Shown: positions 13,196 to 21,186, numbered from the stretch's first letter. The stretch is 29,493 nt of DNA from an uncultured Bacilli bacterium (GCA_934085875.1 CAKOHQ010000012.1:1-29493); one strand, 5' to 3'. Notes: a model not told the origin generated them from the sequence alone. Numbers and translations are program-made.

Positions 13196-15127
13196 ATGAA
13201 TAGACGTCAAAAAATAATAGTTAGTGTAACAGGAATAATATTAGTTTTTTTAATTCTTGTAGGACTTACATATGCATACTTTTTAACTAAAATAAATGGT
13301 AACACTAATGATAAATCTATTAGTGTTACAACTGCTAATTTAGAAATAGAATATAAAGATAATAATGATATTATTATAGGGGATAGAATAGAACCTGGTA
13401 CTATTTTACCTACAAAAGTATTTACAGTTATAAATAATGGTAATATGAATGTAGAATATAGTGTAGGTTTAGTAAATTTAATTAATACTTTTACTAATAC
13501 AGAAGATGTAGTATATACTATAACTTGTAAATCTTATAATAAAGAAGGTTTTAGTTTAGGAACTGATGGAACTATTACAGGAACAGAAAATGGAACATGT
13601 AGTGGGGTAAATGAAACAGAGTTTCCTACTTTAAATAGTTATATAATAACAAATAATATTGATGTTAATATAGTTCATTCTTATACTATGACAGTAACAT
13701 ATAAAGAAACAGGAATAGATCAAAGTATAGATATGAATAAAGAATTATCTGCAAAGATAGATATATTTGATCCTAAATCACTAACTATACAAGGAAATGT
13801 AACAAATTCAAATGATAATGATTATGTAGTAATACATAGTAAAGAACAAGAAAGTCAAATATTAAATGGTAATTATAGATTTATAGGAATAACACCAGAT
13901 AAACATACAATAACAGTAAAAAATAGAAAAACAATAGATACAAAGAATGCATCATTAGATGTAGAAAAAGGGACACCATCTGTATCTGGTTCAAAAATTA
14001 TATATGATCAAGATAAGAATATAGCATATATGGGAATTAGTATAAGTGATAGTACTATTACCTTAGATGTAACTAAAATAAGTGATGGCAAGATACCACA
14101 AACTTTAAAAGATACAATACTTTTAAGCGCAGAAAAAGGCGGAGAGAATAGAACATTAATGGGAACTACTGTTACAGAATTTACAAGTATAAGTGGAGAA
14201 AATGAAAGAGTATTAAATAATGCGCCAGATGACTATGGAACAAGTTACTATTTTAGAGGAAATGTACTAGATAATAATGTAACATTTGCAGGAAAGAATT
14301 GGAAGATAGTCAGAATAAATGGAGATGGAAGTGTTAGACTTGTACTTGATACTGATGCAGAAGATACAAGTGGAGATCTAATAACAACAGTATTTAATAA
14401 CAGTTATAATGATAATGCATATGTAGGATATATGTATGGAACAGTAGGAAGTACAACATATGACGCAACACACAAGAATATTAATGATAGTACAATAAAA
14501 CAAAAAGTAGATAAATGGTATGAAGATAATTTAAAAACAAATTATGCAAGTTATTTAGCAGATACATTATTCTGTAATGATAAAACTCTTGCATCAGATG
14601 GTATTGGTGGAGTTGCGACACAACTAGGTTATGGAAAAAATAAAACATATTATGCATCAACAGAAAGATTACAATATAGTACAGGAACAACAAGTATTAC
14701 AACATCAAAACCAACATTTAAATGTGCAGAAAGTGCAACAAATGATTATTCAAGATTTACAGTAGATGTTGCAACTTTACCTAATGGAAAACAAACAAAC
14801 GGAGATTTAAAATATCCAATAGGACTACTATCTGCAGATGAAGTATCCTATGCAGGTTCATATAAATATTATCAAACAAATAGAAATTTTTACTTGTCTA
14901 ATTTGTCTAGTTGGTATTGGTGGCTTATGTCTCCCTATTTTTACAATAGTTCGTATGCGGGTGTGAGTTATGTTGATTATCCGAATGCTGGATGTCGTAT
15001 CGGTGGTAACTTTAGTATGGACAGCAAGTCCTTCAACTTTCGACCTAGTATCAATATAAAAACTAGTGTATTAGTTGATTCTGGAGATGGAACTAGTTCA
15101 AATCCATATACATTAAAATTAAGTTAG
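13196..15127 (+). CDS. TasA/camelysin-type surface protein with DGR-like variable C-terminus
   Basis: This 643-residue exported protein starts with a short basic region and a membrane segment ending GLTYAYF (about 8-29), typical of SipW/TasA-like exported proteins. A beta-rich TasA-like domain follows to about 195 (SISVTTANLEIEYKDN, VFTVINNGNMNVEYSV), then a linker domain (about 198-290). A C-terminal region from about 335 has FRGNVLDNNVTFAGKNWKIVRINGDGSVRLVL. Residues about 547-640 look like a C-type-lectin/DUF6273 ligand domain: GLLSADEVSYAG, WWLMSP (575-580), FRPSINIK (615-622), GDGTSSNPY. Residues 581-615 carry the codon signature of a DGR variable region. RBS AGGAGAG. Third codon positions are A-rich compared with the T-rich neighbours, suggesting different ancestry or selection. 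Confidence 0.85.
   Translation: MNRRQKIIVSVTGIILVFLILVGLTYAYFLTKINGNTNDKSISVTTANLEIEYKDNNDIIIGDRIEPGTILPTKVFTVINNGNMNVEYSVGLVNLINTFTNTEDVVYTITCKSYNKEGFSLGTDGTITGTENGTCSGVNETEFPTLNSYIITNNIDVNIVHSYTMTVTYKETGIDQSIDMNKELSAKIDIFDPKSLTIQGNVTNSNDNDYVVIHSKEQESQILNGNYRFIGITPDKHTITVKNRKTIDTKNASLDVEKGTPSVSGSKIIYDQDKNIAYMGISISDSTITLDVTKISDGKIPQTLKDTILLSAEKGGENRTLMGTTVTEFTSISGENERVLNNAPDDYGTSYYFRGNVLDNNVTFAGKNWKIVRINGDGSVRLVLDTDAEDTSGDLITTVFNNSYNDNAYVGYMYGTVGSTTYDATHKNINDSTIKQKVDKWYEDNLKTNYASYLADTLFCNDKTLASDGIGGVATQLGYGKNKTYYASTERLQYSTGTTSITTSKPTFKCAESATNDYSRFTVDVATLPNGKQTNGDLKYPIGLLSADEVSYAGSYKYYQTNRNFYLSNLSSWYWWLMSPYFYNSSYAGVSYVDYPNAGCRIGGNFSMDSKSFNFRPSINIKTSVLVDSGDGTSSNPYTLKLS
14890..15050 (+). other. 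Putative DGR variable region (VR) inside the surface protein gene
   Basis: Between the conserved WWLMSP (codons 575-580) and FRPSINI, 28 of 35 codons (581-615) end in T or C and only one ends in A, while flanking codons mostly end in A. Pyrimidine-ending codons with varied first and second bases are what adenine-specific mutagenesis of AAC/AAT template codons yields. The position (C-terminal, lectin-like fold, about 80 bases before the stop) also fits. No reverse transcriptase, Avd gene or template repeat was found in the window. Confidence 0.6.
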
Positions 15128-15136
15128 AATGATTAT

Positions 15137-15165
15137 AAAGTACTATTAATTTAGTACTTTTTTTT
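15137..15165 (+). terminator. Terminator after the surface protein gene
   Basis: A perfect 9-bp stem AAAGTACTA (15137-15145) / TAGTACTTT (15152-15160) encloses loop TTAATT and is followed by T residues to 15165. Confidence 0.85.
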
Positions 15166-15178
15166 GTATGAAAATGTA

Positions 15179-15225
15179 TTCGACAATATGTGACAAATGT
15201 TTACAATATTTTACATAGGTTTACA
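15179..15225 (+). promoter_or_regulatory. Helically phased 0A-box-like array upstream of spo0A
   Basis: Pentamers CGACA (15181), TGACA (15191), TTACA (15201), TTACA (15211) and TTACA (15221) recur every 10 bp exactly. The first is part of TTCGACA (15179-15185), a perfect reverse 0A box. The others match the 7-base box at 4-5 positions. All face the same side of the helix, suggesting cooperative Spo0A binding and autoregulation. Confidence 0.55.
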
Positions 15226-15258
15226 AATTATTTTCTTTCTATTTGTCATTATATGTTG

Positions 15259-15264
15259 TATAAT
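15259..15264 (+). promoter_or_regulatory. -10 element of spo0A
   Basis: TATAAT 34 bases before the ATG. The best -35 at normal spacing is weak (TTTCTA, 15236-15241); TTGTCA (15243-15248) is too close. A weak -35 with upstream boxes fits an activated promoter. Confidence 0.5.
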
Positions 15265-15297
15265 TAATTTGCGTGAAGTAATTAGAGGGAGAAAATT

Positions 15298-16044
15298 ATG
15301 AAAAATAGAGTACGTGCATTATTGATTGATTCTGATCAAGATCAATTAAGTAGTATGGGAAAGTATTTTAGTAGTCACGCAGTAATAGATGTAGTTAAAA
15401 CATTTAATGATGGTTATTTGGCAGACAAATACATTAATAATAATATTAATAGTTTTGATGTTGTTATAATGGATTTATTATTACCGAATAAAGATGGATT
15501 AAATATAATAAAAGATATAAGAAATAAGTCTGTTGATAAAGGTATTATTGTATTAACTGGTTATAATACTTTAGATATGGTTAAGCAAATAAGTATGTTA
15601 AATGTTAATTATTTTATCTTAAAACCTTATGATATTAAAGATTTAGAATATCATATATTAAATTTAGATAATAATAGGGTTTCATTATTTGATTGTGATA
15701 AAGAATTACAATCTAATATAAGTAATTTGTTACATTCATTGGGAGTTCCTTCTCATATTAAAGGTTATGAATATATTAGAGAAGGTATTGGACTTTTATA
15801 TAATAAGCCATCTATATTAGGTGCTATTACTAAAGAAATGTATCCGGAAATTGCTGTAAAATATAATACAACTAGTAGTAGAGTAGAAAGAGCTATTAGA
15901 CACGCAATAGAAATTAGTTGGAGTAGAGGAGATTATGATTTGATGGAGGATTTGTTTGGCAACAGTGTAGATGTTGATAGATCTAAACCAACTAATAGTG
16001 AATTTATAGCAACTTTAGCTGATAAATTAAGATTACAAAGATAA
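15298..16044 (+). CDS. spo0A: Stage 0 sporulation response regulator Spo0A
   Basis: The 248-residue protein has a receiver domain (1-125) with acidic residues Asp11 and Asp13, phospho-acceptor Asp59 (VVIMDLLLP), the conserved Thr in VLTGY and Lys in ILKPYD. The Spo0A-specific DNA-binding domain (about 140-248) is very well conserved: LHSLGVPSHIKGYEYIREGI, TTSSRVERAIRHAIEISWSR, and the end KPTNSEFIATLADKLRLQR. It is the master regulator of sporulation entry in Firmicutes and controls biofilm and stationary genes in non-sporulating relatives. The usual upstream neighbour spoIVB is absent. SD GAGGGAG. An array of 0A-like boxes upstream suggests autoregulation. Confidence 0.96.
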   Translation: MKNRVRALLIDSDQDQLSSMGKYFSSHAVIDVVKTFNDGYLADKYINNNINSFDVVIMDLLLPNKDGLNIIKDIRNKSVDKGIIVLTGYNTLDMVKQISMLNVNYFILKPYDIKDLEYHILNLDNNRVSLFDCDKELQSNISNLLHSLGVPSHIKGYEYIREGIGLLYNKPSILGAITKEMYPEIAVKYNTTSSRVERAIRHAIEISWSRGDYDLMEDLFGNSVDVDRSKPTNSEFIATLADKLRLQR

Positions 16045-16063
16045 TGAATAAAATATAAATTTT

Positions 16064-16103
16064 ATCCTCATTATATACATAAGATATATAAGGAGGATTT
16101 TTT
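16064..16103 (+). terminator. Terminator-like hairpin that sequesters the SD of the clpC-like gene
   Basis: A 14-bp stem with one A-G mismatch pairs 16064-16077 (ATCCTCATTATATA) with 16085-16098 (TATATAAGGAGGAT). Loop CATAAGA; six T residues follow. The right arm contains the whole SD AAGGAGG (16090-16096) of the gene starting at 16105. It can act as the spo0A terminator, as an SD mask, or both. Confidence 0.7.
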
Positions 16104-16104
16104 A

Positions 16105-17964
16105 ATGGATAAAAATAGTAAAGATTGTGTTAAAGAGTATATGAAATTGGCAGAAAAAGAGATGTTAAAGTTAAATCATCCATACGTTGGTAGTGAACAT
16201 ATGATACTTGCTTTGTTAAAAAATAATAATGTTAAAGATGTTTGTGATAGTTATGATTTAACTTATGAAATATTTAAAAATGAATTAATTGATATAATTG
16301 GTAAATCGAATGTAAAGACGACAACTATTTTACACACTCCTTTATTAAAAAGTATAATTAATGATGCTAAAAAAGATGCAAGAGAAAATAATGATGGTGT
16401 TGTTACTCCTAATCATATTATGATAAGTATACTTGAGAGTGGAGATGGAATAGGGGTTAGAATATTATTAAGTTTAGGTATTGATTTAGAGGGTTTATAT
16501 AAAGAATTAAAAAGAAATTTTAATCCTATATTTAATGAGATTAAAAAATATGGTTATGATTTAAGTGATAATGATACTAAACTTATTGGTAGAGATAAAG
16601 AATTAGATCAAATAATAGAAATATTGCTTAGAAAAAATAAAAATAATCCTTTGTTAGTTGGTGATGCTGGTGTTGGTAAAACTGCAATTGTTGAAGAACT
16701 TGCCAACAGAATTAAAAATGGTGTATATAATAAATTTAAAGGATATAAAATTTTTTGTTTAGATATGTCACTTTTGTTGTCTGGCTCTAAATATAGAGGA
16801 GATTTTGAGGAGAGACTTAATACTGTTATTAAAGAAGTTATTAGTAATGGTAAGATAATATTGTTTATTGATGAAATTCATACTATAATTCATGCTGGTG
16901 GTAGTGAAGGTGCAATAGATGCTTGTAATATATTAAAACCATATTTATGTAAAGATAAATTAAAAATTATTGGTGCTACTACTAAAGAAGAGTATGATAA
17001 ATATATAAATAAAGATAAGGCTTTGGTTAGAAGGTTTGATGTTATTACAATAAATGAGCCTGATATAGAAGATACTAAAGATATTTTATATAAGATAAAA
17101 GATAAATATAAAATGTATCATGGAGTTAATATTACTAAGGGTAATATAGATATGATTGTTAATTATAGTGATAAGTTTTTGTGTGATAAAAAAAATCCAG
17201 ACAAATCTATTGATCTTTTGGATAGTGTTTGTTCTTCTGTAAAAAATAATGGTAAAGAAAAAATTTGTAAAAAAGATATAGAGAATATTATTAGTAGAAA
17301 GATAAATAGAAATTTAGTATATGATAAAAATATTATTATTAATAATGTTAAAAGTAAAGTATATGGTCAAGATGATATTATTAATAATATAGTAGATATT
17401 GTTAGTAAAGATGGATTTAAGAGTGTTTTATTAATTGGTGGTATTGGTGTTGGTAAGAGTATAAGTGTTAGGGAAATAGCGAATGAAATGAATATTAATT
17501 TTATATTATTTGATATGAGTTTATATAGTAATAGTTATAGTGTTAATAATATATATAGTGGAGAAGATAGTATATATAATAAAATTAAAGATAATAGTAT
17601 TATATTATTTGATAATATAGAGAGAGCAAATAGAAGTGTTGTTGATATTATAATGGGAGTAATAGAAGATAAAAAGATAAAGGATAAACTTTTATTAAAT
17701 AGTACTATATTTTTGAGTGCTACATCAAATATAAAATATGGTATTGGTTTTAGTAAAAGTATTGATGTTGTTAAATATGATAATAAAAAAGTAATTAATG
17801 GTGTGGATTATGTAATTAATTTTAATAATATTGATAGTGAAGCAGTTAGTAAATTTGTAGAATTTAATAATATTAAAAATTTTGATTATGCTAGTTGTGA
17901 TTATGTTAATTATGGATTTAGAGGAGTTAAGATAGCTATGAAAAGTAAAGATTTGATTAAATAA
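16105..17964 (+). CDS. ClpC-like AAA+ protein with shortened, degenerate second ATPase domain
   Basis: This 619-residue protein has two Clp_N repeats (about 5-140: HPYVGSEHMILALL, VTPNHIMISILES). A complete AAA-1 domain follows: Walker A GDAGVGKT (186-193), Walker B ILFIDE (252-257) and Arg309/310. A second AAA domain has Walker A GGIGVGKS (445-452) but Walker B IILFDN (499-504) with Asn in place of the catalytic Glu. IGF at 547-549 lies where ClpC/ClpX carry the ClpP-binding loop. The ClpC middle coiled coil and the C-terminal D2 small domain seem absent (ClpC is about 810 residues). It is likely an unfoldase or adaptor with one working ATPase ring. It follows spo0A and its SD lies in a hairpin. 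Confidence 0.85.
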   Translation: MDKNSKDCVKEYMKLAEKEMLKLNHPYVGSEHMILALLKNNNVKDVCDSYDLTYEIFKNELIDIIGKSNVKTTTILHTPLLKSIINDAKKDARENNDGVVTPNHIMISILESGDGIGVRILLSLGIDLEGLYKELKRNFNPIFNEIKKYGYDLSDNDTKLIGRDKELDQIIEILLRKNKNNPLLVGDAGVGKTAIVEELANRIKNGVYNKFKGYKIFCLDMSLLLSGSKYRGDFEERLNTVIKEVISNGKIILFIDEIHTIIHAGGSEGAIDACNILKPYLCKDKLKIIGATTKEEYDKYINKDKALVRRFDVITINEPDIEDTKDILYKIKDKYKMYHGVNITKGNIDMIVNYSDKFLCDKKNPDKSIDLLDSVCSSVKNNGKEKICKKDIENIISRKINRNLVYDKNIIINNVKSKVYGQDDIINNIVDIVSKDGFKSVLLIGGIGVGKSISVREIANEMNINFILFDMSLYSNSYSVNNIYSGEDSIYNKIKDNSIILFDNIERANRSVVDIIMGVIEDKKIKDKLLLNSTIFLSATSNIKYGIGFSKSIDVVKYDNKKVINGVDYVINFNNIDSEAVSKFVEFNNIKNFDYASCDYVNYGFRGVKIAMKSKDLIK

Positions 17965-17966
17965 AT

Positions 17967-17988
17967 TACACCTATATGGTGTATTTTT
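17967..17988 (+). terminator. Terminator after the clpC-like gene
   Basis: The perfect stem TACACC (17967-17972) / GGTGTA (17978-17983), loop TATAT, is followed by TTTTT. Confidence 0.75.
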
Positions 17989-18010
17989 CATATTAAATTC
18001 ATATAAAATA

Positions 18011-18019
18011 TGATAGAAT
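18011..18019 (+). promoter_or_regulatory. Extended -10 promoter for cysS
   Basis: TG-A-TAGAAT at 18011-18019, 21 bases before the start codon, followed by SD AAGGAGATGA. No clear -35 is visible and there is no T-box leader in this short gap. Confidence 0.5.
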
Positions 18020-18040
18020 AGTTTTTAAGGAGATGACAGT

Positions 18041-19432
18041 ATGAAATTTTATAATAGTTTAACGAGAAATGTTGATGAATTTGTACCTAGAGATGAAAAG
18101 ATGGTTACTATGTATACTTGTGGACCTACCGTTTATCATTATGCTCATATTGGTAATTTGAGAACTTATATAATGGAAGATATTTTAGAAAAGAGTTTAG
18201 AATATTTAGGCTATAATGTTAAAAGAGTTATGAATATTACTGATGTTGGACATTTATCTAGTGATGCAGATACTGGTGAAGATAAAATGCTTAAGGGTGC
18301 TAAAAGAGAACATAAAAGTGTAATGGAAATTGCAAAATATTATACAGAATGTTTTAAAAATGATTGTGATTCTTTAAATATTAAATGGCCTAATATTGTT
18401 GTACCTGCTACTAGTATGATAGATGAATATATAAAATTTATAAAAGTTTTAGAAGAAAAAGGTTATACTTATTTTAGTGGAGGTAATGTATATTTTGATA
18501 CATCTAAGTTGGATAAATATTATGTATTAACTAATAATAACGAAAATGATTTAATAAATGCGGTTAGAGAAGATGTAGAAATAGATACAAATAAAAAAAA
18601 TAATATAGATTTTGTATTGTGGTTTACTAAATCTAAATTTGATAGTCAAGAATTAAAATGGGATAGTCCATGGGGAGTTGGTTATCCAGGATGGCATATT
18701 GAATGTAGTGTTATTAGCTATAAAAACTTAGGTGAGTATTTAGATATACATTGTGGTGGTGTTGATAATAAATTTCCACATCATACTAATGAAATTGCTC
18801 AAACTGAAAGTTATACAGGACATAAGTGGTGTAACTATTGGTTTCATCCAGAACATTTAAATGATGAATCAGGTAAAATGAGTAAAAGTAAAGGTGAATT
18901 TTTAACTGTTTCATTATTAAAAGAGAAAGGATATAATCCTTTAAGTTTTAGATTTATGACATTAAATAGTCATTATAGAAAACAACTTGCATTTAGTTAT
19001 GATAATTTAAATCAAAGTGAAAATGCATATAAAAAATTATTAAATAAAGTATCTAATATAAATAGTAATGGGGAACTTGATAAAGATAAGTTTGAATTGT
19101 ATGATGATAAATTTAAAGATTGTATTAGTAATGATTTGAATACAAGTAATGCAATTACTGTTTTATACGATTTGTTAAAAGATGATAGTGTAAATGGTAA
19201 AACTAAATTAGAACTTATTAAATCTTTTGATAAAGTATTAAGTTTGAATCTTATTAAAGATAATGTTGTTAATGATAAACATGATTATATAATGTCTAAG
19301 ATAGAACTTAGAAATGATGCTAAGAAAAATAAAAATTATGATCTTGCTGATAAGATTAGAAATGAATTATTAAGTGAAGGAATTATTTTAGTAGATACTA
19401 GAGAGGGTACTACATATAAAATGGAGGATTAG
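18041..19432 (+). CDS. cysS: Cysteinyl-tRNA synthetase
   Basis: The 463-residue class I synthetase charges tRNA-Cys. It shows YTCGPTVYHYAHIGN (HIGH-like motif H36-N39), the zinc ligands Cys27, Cys222 (HIECSVIS) and His247 (FPHHTNEIAQ), the cysteine-recognition segment LDIHCGGVDNKFPHHTNE and the KMSKS loop at 279-283. Full length is typical of the family. SD AAGGAG lies before ATG 18041. The next gene starts two bases after the stop, so it is co-transcribed with a YugP-type protease. Confidence 0.97.
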   Translation: MKFYNSLTRNVDEFVPRDEKMVTMYTCGPTVYHYAHIGNLRTYIMEDILEKSLEYLGYNVKRVMNITDVGHLSSDADTGEDKMLKGAKREHKSVMEIAKYYTECFKNDCDSLNIKWPNIVVPATSMIDEYIKFIKVLEEKGYTYFSGGNVYFDTSKLDKYYVLTNNNENDLINAVREDVEIDTNKKNNIDFVLWFTKSKFDSQELKWDSPWGVGYPGWHIECSVISYKNLGEYLDIHCGGVDNKFPHHTNEIAQTESYTGHKWCNYWFHPEHLNDESGKMSKSKGEFLTVSLLKEKGYNPLSFRFMTLNSHYRKQLAFSYDNLNQSENAYKKLLNKVSNINSNGELDKDKFELYDDKFKDCISNDLNTSNAITVLYDLLKDDSVNGKTKLELIKSFDKVLSLNLIKDNVVNDKHDYIMSKIELRNDAKKNKNYDLADKIRNELLSEGIILVDTREGTTYKMED

Positions 19433-19434
19433 TT

Positions 19435-20103
19435 ATGGATAATTTTGCTTTATATTTACTTGCATTAATTATACCTTTAGTTGCTCAAATATATATTAAT
19501 GTTTGTCATGATAAATATAGAAGAATTGAAAATAAGAAAAAGTTAACTGGATTTGAAGTTGCTAGAAAAATATTAGATGCTAATGATTTAAAAGATATTT
19601 ATATAGTTGAAACTAAGGGAAATTTAACTGATCATTATGATCCTAGACGTAAAACTGTTAAGTTAAGTAGTGATGTTTTTAATGGTGATAGTATTGCAAG
19701 TATGGCGGTTGCTGCTCATGAGTGTGGTCATGCTATACAAGATAAAGAAGGCTATATATTCATGAAAATTAGGAGTCTTATATTTCCAATAGTAAGTTTT
19801 GGAACTAAAATTGCTTATGTTATATTATTAATTGGTTTGATTGCTAACTTGATGAATCTGATATGGGCAGGCATATTGTTAGTTGGTTTAGGACTTGTTT
19901 TTCAACTTGTTACATTACCTGTTGAAATTAATGCTAGTAAACGTGCTATGAAAGAATTAGAAAATAATGTTGGTGCTATAAATAGTGATATTGATGGAAC
20001 AAGAACTATGTTAACTGCAGCTGCTTTAACTTATGTTGCTGGAGTATTATCTAGTGCATTAGAAATATTAAGATTAATACTTATCTTTAGTGATAGAGAT
20101 TAA
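19435..20103 (+). CDS. yugP: YugP-type neutral zinc membrane metallopeptidase
   Basis: This 222-residue membrane protein has an N-terminal hydrophobic segment (about 3-22), LTGFEVARKIL, and the zinc-binding helix VAAHECGHAIQ (HExxH, His94 and His98 by my count). Further membrane segments lie near 115-135 and 140-165, with LPVEINASKRA, which carries the third zinc ligand Glu, before a C-terminal helix. This is the Zn_peptidase_2 (YugP) family, an integral membrane protease of unclear substrate. SD GGAGG. A terminator overlaps its 3' end. Confidence 0.88.
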   Translation: MDNFALYLLALIIPLVAQIYINVCHDKYRRIENKKKLTGFEVARKILDANDLKDIYIVETKGNLTDHYDPRRKTVKLSSDVFNGDSIASMAVAAHECGHAIQDKEGYIFMKIRSLIFPIVSFGTKIAYVILLIGLIANLMNLIWAGILLVGLGLVFQLVTLPVEINASKRAMKELENNVGAINSDIDGTRTMLTAAALTYVAGVLSSALEILRLILIFSDRD

Positions 20104-20112
20104 TCTTTTTTT
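20071..20112 (+). terminator. Terminator overlapping the end of yugP
   Basis: The stem AGATTAAT (20071-20078) / ATTAATCT (20099-20106), with an inner TATC/GATA stem, is followed by a run of T residues. The left arm lies inside the coding region. Confidence 0.6.
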
Positions 20113-20201
20113 GTAAATAAAATGTATATTTTTATATTTAATGTTTTTTTCATTTGCTTTTTGTTAATTGATGTTTTAGAATTATTGTAGAGGTGTTAAA
20201 A

Positions 20202-20891
20202 ATGGGATATGAACCGGATAAATTACAATGGAAAATGTTTGAACTTTGTGAAGAAAATACTTTAAAAAGAAAGGCAAACGAATTATTTGAAAATGAGTAT
20301 AATGAAAGAAAATTACAAAAAATAAAAAGAGATGAATATCGTAGACGTTCAAGACATTTGATTGCATGTTCAGTAATTATGGCTGGAGCAATAGTTGGGT
20401 CGGTTTCTTATGCTGGGTATGTTGGTGTAAATGCAGTTAAAAATCATAAAGATTTTTTAAAAGCTAAAGAATATATGAATATGGCTATGGATTTTGTAAG
20501 TCCTGATGTTAAAAGAGGAGTATTGGAAGATGGTACAGTCATATTATTTGATGACGATGTATCTTCATATATAAAAATATGTTCTGATTTACAAAAAGAA
20601 CCTTATAACTTATCTAGAGATTGTGCAATATATTGTATTTCTTCAAAATATGGAAAAGATGCTTTTGATTCTGTATGTCAAAGTTATGGGTATATAGATA
20701 GTGATGACTTTTTATATCAATTATATCCTAAATCTGTAAATAATTCATCAACAGCAGAAACGTCATTTCAAAACATTGGTGACTATCATAAATTCGAAAA
20801 TAATGTACAAGTTGAATTAGTTAAAAAATTTGGCAAATTAAAAGAATATACAAAAAATGAAGTTGAGGAAACAAGAGGTATGAGAAGATGA
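20202..20891 (+). CDS. Single-TM protein of unknown function
   Basis: ATG 20202 is chosen because the SD TAGAGGTG (20188-20195) fits it; the GTG at 20193 is part of that SD. The product has 229 residues: a charged, probably cytoplasmic, helical N-terminus (1-50, ending in RDEYRRRSRH), one membrane helix (about 52-75, ACSVIMAGAIVGSVSYAGYVG) and an extracytoplasmic domain of about 150 residues with several cysteines. No family was recognised. The stop overlaps the start of a DUF1292-like gene (ATGA), mirroring the DUF1292/transglycosylase pair at 9546-10906. Confidence 0.65.
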   Translation: MGYEPDKLQWKMFELCEENTLKRKANELFENEYNERKLQKIKRDEYRRRSRHLIACSVIMAGAIVGSVSYAGYVGVNAVKNHKDFLKAKEYMNMAMDFVSPDVKRGVLEDGTVILFDDDVSSYIKICSDLQKEPYNLSRDCAIYCISSKYGKDAFDSVCQSYGYIDSDDFLYQLYPKSVNNSSTAETSFQNIGDYHKFENNVQVELVKKFGKLKEYTKNEVEETRGMRR

Positions 20892-21103
20892 GTGAAAATG
20901 AAGTGCTTTTAAAAAGTTATATGATTGGAAATGACGAGTATTTAGTATTAAATGAATTAGATAATAATGGTGAACATTATATTTATATGTCTAATAAGAA
21001 TGATGAAAAAGATATTTTGATAAGAAAAGTTAAGGATGGTTATTTATCAGTATTAGATAATGAAGAAGAGTTTGTGGAAGCTTTAAAATTACTATGTAAA
21101 TAG
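20888..21103 (+). CDS. DUF1292-like small protein (second copy)
   Basis: This 71-residue acidic protein carries NDEYLVLNELDNNGEHYIYMSNKN, ILIRKVKDGYLSVLDNEEEF and a final helix VEALKLLCK, the DUF1292-type strand pattern. It overlaps the preceding membrane-protein gene by ATGA. Similar in plan but not close in sequence to the product of 9546-9767. Cytoplasmic, function unknown. Confidence 0.65.
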   Translation: MSENEVLLKSYMIGNDEYLVLNELDNNGEHYIYMSNKNDEKDILIRKVKDGYLSVLDNEEEFVEALKLLCK

Positions 21104-21129
21104 TGATTTTTTTTCTTAATTAAATGTAG

Positions 21130-21135
21130 TATAAT
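21130..21135 (+). promoter_or_regulatory. -10 element of uvrB
   Basis: TATAAT 52 bases before the ATG. The upstream region is a T run with no convincing -35. No LexA/DinR box (GAAC-N4-GTTC) was seen. Confidence 0.4.
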
Positions 21136-21186
21136 AAGTTTGTTTATTTTAATAATAAAATTATGAATGGAAATTGAGGTGTAATA

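Noticed and set aside
14481..14693. Minus-strand 70-codon ORF inside the surface protein gene
   Set aside because: A shadow of the A-rich plus-strand codons; no RBS, and the residues are a low-complexity mix of L, Y, H and F.
17725..17991. Minus-strand 88-codon ORF at the end of the clpC-like gene
   Set aside because: Low-complexity I/N/F/T sequence antisense to a real gene, with no RBS or motif.
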